Source: Phycisphaerales bacterium UBA4658
GTDB lineage: Bacteria; Planctomycetota; Phycisphaerae; Phycisphaerales; UBA1924
Direction of reading: 5' to 3'
DNA: 11,763 bases
NCBI GenBank assembly: GCA_002405485.1
Contig: DHLW01000048.1
Span: 304-12,066, forward strand
The stretch's first letter is position 1. Every line of letters begins with the position of its first letter. Made by a program: the position numbers and the translations under genes. Positions 7,485 to 11,763 of this stretch are shown here, piece by piece. A model generated the notes under the pieces. The model was given only the letters and a program-made list of their open reading frames with translations. It was not told the origin of the DNA and made no database searches.

Positions 7485-8624
7485 TTACCGCGCCCCAACC
7501 TTCTTCTTGCCCGCCGAGAACGTCGGCATGCCGTCGCCCTTCTCGTACAGGTCGGCGAACTTGAAGCCCTTGCGGCTCTTCCAGGCCTTGCGGTGGTAGG
7601 CGTCGCTGGCGAGGAGGGGAAAGAGGGCGGAGAGTTCGCCGAAGACCATTTGTTCGTGGACGACGTCGACCTTGCCCCAACTGCACGCCTCGCGGAGGGT
7701 GGAGCCGGAGAGCGCGCCGTCGCGGCTGTCGGCGACGGTCATCTGGATGGCGTACTTGTGCATGCCGATGTCGCCGCGGGCCTTGCCGCCCTTGCGCTCG
7801 TTGAGCAGTTCGGCGGCCACCACGATGTCCTGGGCGAAGTTCTTGGGGACGCCGCCGCCGAGCATGAGCAGGCCGGTGTCCTTGCAGGCGAGCTTGATGT
7901 CGGTCAGTTCGCGGAAGTCCTTGCCGGAGTCGATGGCGACCTGGCCCTTGCCGGTCTCGATGGCCTCGGTCTGCTGCAGGACGATGCCGAAGCCGGCGGA
8001 GCAGTCAGAGAATGCCGGGACGAAGATCGGCACGCGCTTCTGGTAGCAGGTCTTGACGATGCTGGCGTTCTTGGCGAACTTGGGATTGCTGGCGAGGTAC
8101 GCGCCCATGGCCTCGACGAACTCGCGGCTGCTGTACGCGCCGGGGGCGAAGGCGTTGAAGATCTCGTAGGTCGCGTGATCGCAGGCGCGGAGATCGTCCT
8201 CGTTGATGTAGGTGTCGTAGATGCGGTCGATCATCATGTTCCGCAGCGTCATGTCGTCCACCGGCGGGGCCTCGGGCGAGCCGGGGGCGATGTAGTGCTT
8301 GAAGCCCAGGCCCTCGAAGAAGTCCTGATCGACGATGTTCGCCCCGGTGGAGACGATGGCGTCGATGCAGTTGTTCTCGATGAGCGTGATGATGGCGTCC
8401 TTCAGCCCCGCGCTGATGAGCGAGCCGGCGAGGGTGAGGATGACGGCGCACTCCTTGTCCTTCAGCATCATGCTGTAGATGTCGGCGGCCTGCGCGAGCG
8501 TGCGGCTGGAGTAGGCCATGTCGCGATAGCTGTCGATGACCGGCCGCGCGTCGAAGGCGGTGATGTCGATGTGCTTGACGGGGCGGGAGAGGAGTTCCTT
8601 CTTGGTCCAGTTCTGCTTCGGCAT
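7485..8624 (-). CDS. speY: Deoxyhypusine synthase family protein (likely homospermidine/polyamine aminobutyl transfer)
   Basis: A 379-residue cytoplasmic enzyme of the deoxyhypusine synthase (DHS) family (COG1899), which uses NAD and spermidine to transfer an aminobutyl group. Visible landmarks are VILTLAGSLISAGL (61-74), VSTGANIVDQDFF (91-103), VPIFVPAFSDCS (198-209), LMLGGGVPKNF (253-263) and EACSWGKVD (312-320). Lys318 in SWGK aligns with the catalytic lysine of eukaryotic DHS (human Lys329). STGANIVDQD is the bacterial form of the NAD-site loop. Bacteria lack eIF5A, so this homologue more likely makes homospermidine or a related polyamine (inference from family knowledge). I chose ATG 8624 (MPKQNWTKKELLSRPVKHIDI) because the family alignment begins there; GGAG lies 9 bases upstream. 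An ATG at 8639 is an alternative. It ends in a strong terminator and stands alone, divergent from the plus-strand sigma gene. Confidence 0.93.
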   Translation of the reverse strand: MPKQNWTKKELLSRPVKHIDITAFDARPVIDSYRDMAYSSRTLAQAADIYSMMLKDKECAVILTLAGSLISAGLKDAIITLIENNCIDAIVSTGANIVDQDFFEGLGFKHYIAPGSPEAPPVDDMTLRNMMIDRIYDTYINEDDLRACDHATYEIFNAFAPGAYSSREFVEAMGAYLASNPKFAKNASIVKTCYQKRVPIFVPAFSDCSAGFGIVLQQTEAIETGKGQVAIDSGKDFRELTDIKLACKDTGLLMLGGGVPKNFAQDIVVAAELLNERKGGKARGDIGMHKYAIQMTVADSRDGALSGSTLREACSWGKVDVVHEQMVFGELSALFPLLASDAYHRKAWKSRKGFKFADLYEKGDGMPTFSAGKKKVGAR

Positions 8625-8643
8625 GGGAGCGATCTCCATCGGG

Positions 8644-8696
8644 CGCCACGCGGAGCGTGGCGGTACCCGAGAATCCGTGGCCAAGCCCCCCTGGCC
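8644..8696. repeat. Hairpin repeat in the leader of the deoxyhypusine synthase gene
   Basis: CGCCACGC (8644-8651), loop GGA and GCGTGGCG (8655-8662) form a perfect 8-bp stem. A second, weaker inverted pair follows: GGCCA (8679-8683) and TGGCC (8692-8696). It lies in the divergent intergenic region, with the near stem 19 bases upstream of the deoxyhypusine synthase ATG. It resembles dispersed palindromic repeats of planctomycete genomes. Whether it acts in the mRNA is unknown. Confidence 0.5.
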
Positions 8697-8768
8697 GAGT
8701 GATTGGGTGTGAGCCGCTCCGGGGGTGGCGGGGCGGTACATCCATGATATTCCGCGAGAGCTGGGTGT

Positions 8769-8796
8769 GGAACCCGTGGTCGGCGCGGAGCGTGCA
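8769..8796 (+). promoter_or_regulatory. Candidate ECF-type promoter of the plus-strand sigma gene
   Basis: GGAACC (8769-8774), 16 bases, then CGTGCA (8791-8796). This fits the general ECF promoter pattern GGAAC(C)-N16-CGT. The ATG of the sigma gene is 23 bases beyond the -10 part. ECF factors commonly drive their own gene, so self-regulation is likely, but the match is read by eye. Confidence 0.5.
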
Positions 8797-8819
8797 GATT
8801 CCATAAACTCTGGACGAAC

Positions 8820-9419
8820 ATGATCGACGCCACCGTGACAACCTCGGCTCTGCTCGCCGCGCTCGCGACGCCTGGGAATCAGCAGGCGTGGGCCGAGATT
8901 GATCATCGGTATCGGCCGATCCTGATCAGCGTGGCGCGCAAGGCGGGGCTGGGGGACGCCGACGCCGATGTGGTGGCCCAGGATGCGCTGGCGGATCTGT
9001 TCGCGTCGCTGCAGGCCAAGCGGTATGACCGTTCGCGTGGGCGATTGCGGCAGTGGCTGCTGGGGATCTGCCGTTTAAAGATCGCCGACGCTCGGCGTCG
9101 CGAGGCCTCGCGCGGTCACACGCTGAGCGGGAGCATCGCCGAGAGCGCGAGCAACGACGAGTGGACGCAGGTCTGGGAGATCGAACAGCGGCAGGTGATC
9201 CTGGCGGAAGCGATCGATCGGCTGCGTGCCAGCGGCAAGATGCAGCCGCACACGCTGGCGGCGTTTGAGATGACCGCGCTGCGGAACATCCCCGCGAGCG
9301 AGGTCGCCGCGCAGCTCGGGCTGACGGCGCAAGAGGTGTATCTGGCCAAGAGCCGGTGCCTGGAACGCATACGGACGATCATCGATGAGTTGAATCGGGT
9401 GTATGCGGATGATGAGTAG
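8820..9419 (+). CDS. ECF-type RNA polymerase sigma factor paired with the downstream kinase
   Basis: A 199-residue sigma factor. Region 2 covers about 24-95 (AWAEIDHRYRPILISVAR, then DADADVVAQDALADLFASL, then YDRSRGRLRQWLLGICRLKIADARRR split over 69-94). Region 4 covers about 125-190, with a helix-turn-helix at PASEVAAQLGLTAQEVYLAK (158-177). The pattern TSALLAAL...W.EI..RYRP...AR..GL.DADA is typical of planctomycete ECF genes placed beside Ser/Thr kinases. The ATG has only a weak upstream site (TGGAC). A GGAACC-N16-CGT promoter lies just before it. The kinase starts 118 bp downstream on the same strand, with an inverted repeat in between. The kinase's N-terminal HxxxCxxC may be its inhibitory contact (inference). 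It diverges from the deoxyhypusine synthase gene. Confidence 0.92.
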   Translation: MIDATVTTSALLAALATPGNQQAWAEIDHRYRPILISVARKAGLGDADADVVAQDALADLFASLQAKRYDRSRGRLRQWLLGICRLKIADARRREASRGHTLSGSIAESASNDEWTQVWEIEQRQVILAEAIDRLRASGKMQPHTLAAFEMTALRNIPASEVAAQLGLTAQEVYLAKSRCLERIRTIIDELNRVYADDE

Positions 9420-9440
9420 GGCACGGCGTGTGTTTGAGAA

Positions 9441-9518
9441 TCTGGTGGCACAGGCGTCCCGCCTGTGATCTTTTCGGCCGCGGCCGGTGCACGCAGGCCA
9501 GAGGCGTGTGCCACCAGA
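9441..9518. repeat. Head-to-head pair of dispersed palindromic repeats (TGGTGGCACA type)
   Basis: The outer arms TCTGGTGGCACAGGC (9441-9455) and GCGTGTGCCACCAGA (9504-9518) are inverted copies with one mismatch. Inside the left unit CACAGGCG-TCC-CGCCTGTG (9449-9467) is a perfect 8-bp hairpin. The right unit has CACGC (9490-9494) facing GCGTG (9504-9508). Between them is the palindrome CGGCCGCGGCCG (9475-9486). The form is a REP/BIME-like element. I recall such units as common between planctomycete genes, and translated shadows give strings like TGGTPVPP. It separates the sigma and kinase genes. Confidence 0.75.
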
Positions 9519-9537
9519 GGCCAACAATCCGGCACGC

Positions 9538-11763
9538 ATGACCCCCGCGGCTCCGAGCACCATCGAACCCTGCCCCGCCGAGCATGAGCTGTTCGCGGCG
9601 GCGGATGCTCCGAACCCCGATGCGGTACTCGGGGGCCATCTGCGCAAGTGCGACAAGTGCAGGAGGAAGGTTGAGTCCATCCTCGCCGACAACGCTCTTG
9701 CGAACGAACTCGCGGGCGCGGTACAGAAGCGTGAGCACAACGCCAAGGGGAGCGGGGGCGCTCCCGCCGCCGGGTCTTCAGCCGGGACGTTTGCTGCGGA
9801 ACTGCAGCCGGATACGACCATCGCTGATTTCACGATCCGCACCGTGCTTGGCGTGGGCGGCATGGGCGTGGTCTATCTCGCGGTGCAGCACGCGCCGCGG
9901 CGGAACGTGGCGCTCAAGGTGCTGCGGGCCGATCTTGCCACGCCGGAGCTCTTGCGCCGATTCGAGCACGAGAGCGTGGCGCTTGCGCTCCTGAAGCATT
10001 CGGCGATTGCGCAGGTGTTTCAGGCCGGGACGGTGCAGGTCCGCGGCGTGCCCCGGGCGTACATGGCGATGGAGCTCGTCAAGGGCGAGCGGCTGGATGA
10101 GTTCTGCAAGGAGCGGGGTCTTTCTCGCGCCGCGCGGCTCACGCTCATCGCCGACGTCGCCGACGGCGTGGAGCACGCGCACCGCCGCGGCGTGATCCAC
10201 CGCGACCTGAAGCCCGCGAACATCCTTGTCGAAGCGGCGGAGGCGCCTGGGGCTCGTCCGTTGCCGCGGATTCTCGACTTTGGCGTCGCGAAGTTCAGCC
10301 AGGAGTCTGGTCCAGATGGTCAGCTCACGGAGCAGACGCAGCAGGGGAGCTTTCTGGGCACGTTCGCGTTCGCCGCTCCGGAGCAGGTGTCGGGCGAGCC
10401 CAACGCGGTGGATGCGCGTGCCGACGTGTACGCGCTCGGGGTGATGCTGTATGAGCTGGTGGTGGGGCGCCGGCCGAGAGACCTGGGCGCGTCGCTTGCG
10501 GACGCGATCCGTGCGGTGGGTTCTGGCCGGATCATCGCACCGGAGAGCGTGGGGGTGAAGCTGGATTCGGAGCTGCGGACGGTGCTGCTCACCGCGCTTG
10601 CGGCGGACCCGGAGCGGCGGTACGCCACCGCCGCCGCGCTTGCGGAGGACATTCGCAGGTATCTGGACAAGCGTCCGCTGCGAGCGAGGCCCGACAGCAC
10701 GATGTACACGCTGCGCAAGGCGATCGCGCGGCATCCGTATCGGGCGCTGTCGGCGGGCGGATTCGTGGCGCTTCTTGCGCTCGCGACGGGACTGACGCTC
10801 GCCTCGCAGTATCGGGCCAGCCGAGCCGAGCAGGCCAAGGGCCGGACGCTCGACGCGATCACCGGCGGGCTGGAGCTGACCAACGAGGACGAGGGTGACA
10901 CGCCGGCGATCTCGACGATCGATGACTTCATCGTGCAGGCGGCTGGCGCGGTGTCGGAGCAGCTTGCCGACCATCCCACGGAGCGTGCGCCGCTGCTGCA
11001 TCGGCTTGCGCGCGGCGGGTTGAGCCGGGAGTCGGTGCCGGAGTCGGCGGCGATGCTGGAGGAGGTGGTGCGCATCCGGCGGAGCCGGGCGCGGCAGGAG
11101 CCGCTGCCGCTTGCCGATGCGCTGCGCGACCTTGGCCGCGCTCGCATGCGGCTGGCGCAGTTCGAGCGGGCGTGCGAGCACCTGGAGGAGGCCTTGTCGA
11201 TCCGGCAGGCACACCTTGGGGCGACGCATCCGAGCACCAGCGACGCGCGGTATTGGCTTGGCGCGGCCAACGTTGCCTGGCGCCGGTTGGATGTCGCTGA
11301 GCCGCACCTGCGCGCCGCGGCGGAGGCGCAGCAGGCCGTCGACCCGGACTCCGACGAGGTTGCGGAGTATCTCAACGGCGTGGCGGCGTGCGTGCGTGCG
11401 CGGGGCGACTTTGCGACGGCGCTGGAGTTCTCGCGCAAGGCCGTCGCGCAGCTCGAGCGGACCAAGGGGCCGGAGCACAAGCTCGTGGCGATCGCGCTCT
11501 CGGGTGTGATCGCGAACCTGATCAGTCTTGGGCGGCTGGACGAGGCCGAGCCGCTCCTGGAGCGTGGCCTGAGGATTCGCGAGCAGAAGTACAGCGCGGG
11601 AAGTCCGCGGATCGCCGACGCGCTCGTGCAGATGGCCGCACTGAAGATGCGTCTTGGCGGATGGGGCCAGACGATCGAGCAGGCCGAGCGGCTCGCGCAT
11701 GCGGAGGAGCACGCCGAGCGTGCCGTGGAGCTGCGCCGTCGCGTGCATGCGGGCGATCACGAG
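9538..11763 (+). CDS. Ser/Thr protein kinase with N-terminal HxxxCxxC motif, membrane helix and TPR-like region (3' end outside window)
   Basis: I read 742 codons from ATG 9538 to the right edge with no stop. The N-terminal segment has CP (12-13) and then His34-x3-Cys38-x2-Cys41, the motif of zinc-binding anti-sigma (ZAS) and related zinc-finger domains. The kinase domain (about 97-375) has the glycine loop GVGGMGVV (105-112), Lys127, probable helix-C Glu145, HRDLKPAN (221-228), DFG (247-249) and GTFAFAAPEQ (274-283), with Phe-Ala-Phe in place of the usual Y-M-S/A. A membrane helix lies at about 404-424. The C-terminal part (about 460 onward) is helical with TPR-like repeats, including LEEALSIRQAHLGATHPS and LDEAEPLLERGLRIREQKY. 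The kinase would be cytoplasmic and the TPR part outside. The start is placed just before the CP...HxxxCxxC segment; there is no good Shine-Dalgarno. It lies 118 bp after a sigma gene, so control of that sigma is likely. Codons favour G endings (GCG, CTG, GTG), unlike the minus-strand kinase. Confidence 0.92.
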   Translation, partial: MTPAAPSTIEPCPAEHELFAAADAPNPDAVLGGHLRKCDKCRRKVESILADNALANELAGAVQKREHNAKGSGGAPAAGSSAGTFAAELQPDTTIADFTIRTVLGVGGMGVVYLAVQHAPRRNVALKVLRADLATPELLRRFEHESVALALLKHSAIAQVFQAGTVQVRGVPRAYMAMELVKGERLDEFCKERGLSRAARLTLIADVADGVEHAHRRGVIHRDLKPANILVEAAEAPGARPLPRILDFGVAKFSQESGPDGQLTEQTQQGSFLGTFAFAAPEQVSGEPNAVDARADVYALGVMLYELVVGRRPRDLGASLADAIRAVGSGRIIAPESVGVKLDSELRTVLLTALAADPERRYATAAALAEDIRRYLDKRPLRARPDSTMYTLRKAIARHPYRALSAGGFVALLALATGLTLASQYRASRAEQAKGRTLDAITGGLELTNEDEGDTPAISTIDDFIVQAAGAVSEQLADHPTERAPLLHRLARGGLSRESVPESAAMLEEVVRIRRSRARQEPLPLADALRDLGRARMRLAQFERACEHLEEALSIRQAHLGATHPSTSDARYWLGAANVAWRRLDVAEPHLRAAAEAQQAVDPDSDEVAEYLNGVAACVRARGDFATALEFSRKAVAQLERTKGPEHKLVAIALSGVIANLISLGRLDEAEPLLERGLRIREQKYSAGSPRIADALVQMAALKMRLGGWGQTIEQAERLAHAEEHAERAVELRRRVHAGDHE

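Noticed and set aside
7593..8702. Plus-strand open frame (369 codons) opposite the deoxyhypusine synthase
   Set aside because: The minus strand shows clear enzyme motifs, and the plus translation is Val/Gly/Ala/Asp-rich with no domain.
9075..9863. Minus-strand frames containing TGGTPVPP and HRRDACATRF-like strings
   Set aside because: These strings are translations of the inverted repeat at 9441-9518 and do not indicate a protein.
9778..11760. Long minus-strand open frame (660 codons) opposite the plus-strand kinase
   Set aside because: Its translation is Arg/His/Leu-rich with no recognisable motif, while the plus strand encodes a complete kinase domain. It is a shadow frame.

Overview
The window looks like chromosomal DNA from a high-GC planctomycete, most likely Phycisphaerae-like. 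The evidence is three ECF-type sigma factors in under 7 kb, one of the expanded Sigma70_ECF (PF07638 / TIGR02999-like) type. There are also two large Ser/Thr kinases of the kinase - one membrane helix - TPR design, each next to an ECF sigma gene. A CPxC...CPEC zinc-ribbon protein remnant, weak Shine-Dalgarno sites and inverted repeats of the TGGTGGCACA type add to this. The phylum assignment is inference; no rRNA or marker gene is present.

Layout, left to right. The minus strand holds nearly everything from 1 to 8624. Read in transcription order (right to left) it carries: a deoxyhypusine synthase family gene (8624-7485) with a clear intrinsic terminator (7444-7421); a DUF4261-type protein (7292-6462), probably made from a leaderless mRNA; a 211-bp non-coding stretch with a repeat-like hairpin; a small membrane/zinc-ribbon gene broken by an in-frame TGA (6250-5558); a four-helix membrane protein (5476-4940); an ECF sigma factor overlapping a cupin (ChrR-like) anti-sigma factor (4741-3492); and a second ECF sigma factor overlapping a kinase-TPR gene that runs off the left edge (3232-1). 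The plus strand holds a third ECF sigma factor (8820-9419), preceded by a good ECF-type promoter, and a second kinase-TPR gene (9538 to the right edge). An inverted repeat pair lies between those two.

How the genes work together (inference). There are three sigma-factor modules with three different partner types: (i) sigma plus a cupin anti-sigma, (ii) sigma plus a kinase-TPR with no visible zinc-binding anti-sigma motif, and (iii) sigma plus a kinase-TPR whose N-terminus carries an HxxxCxxC motif like that of zinc-binding anti-sigma domains. Modules (i) and (ii) lie in tandem on the minus strand and show 4-base start/stop overlaps, which suggests translational coupling. Module (iii) diverges from the deoxyhypusine synthase gene.

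Non-coding stretches are all under 300 bases. 3233-3491 (259 bp) holds presumed promoter/leader DNA for the second sigma gene, with no element I can name. 4742-4939 holds the leader of the first sigma gene. 6251-6461, 7293-7484, 8625-8819 and 9420-9537 hold the hairpins, promoters and repeats listed below. No tRNA, rRNA, CRISPR array, transposase or phage gene was seen. I did not find a clearly new multi-gene system. The best candidates for follow-up are the HxxxCxxC kinase with its sigma factor and the stop-interrupted zinc-ribbon gene.
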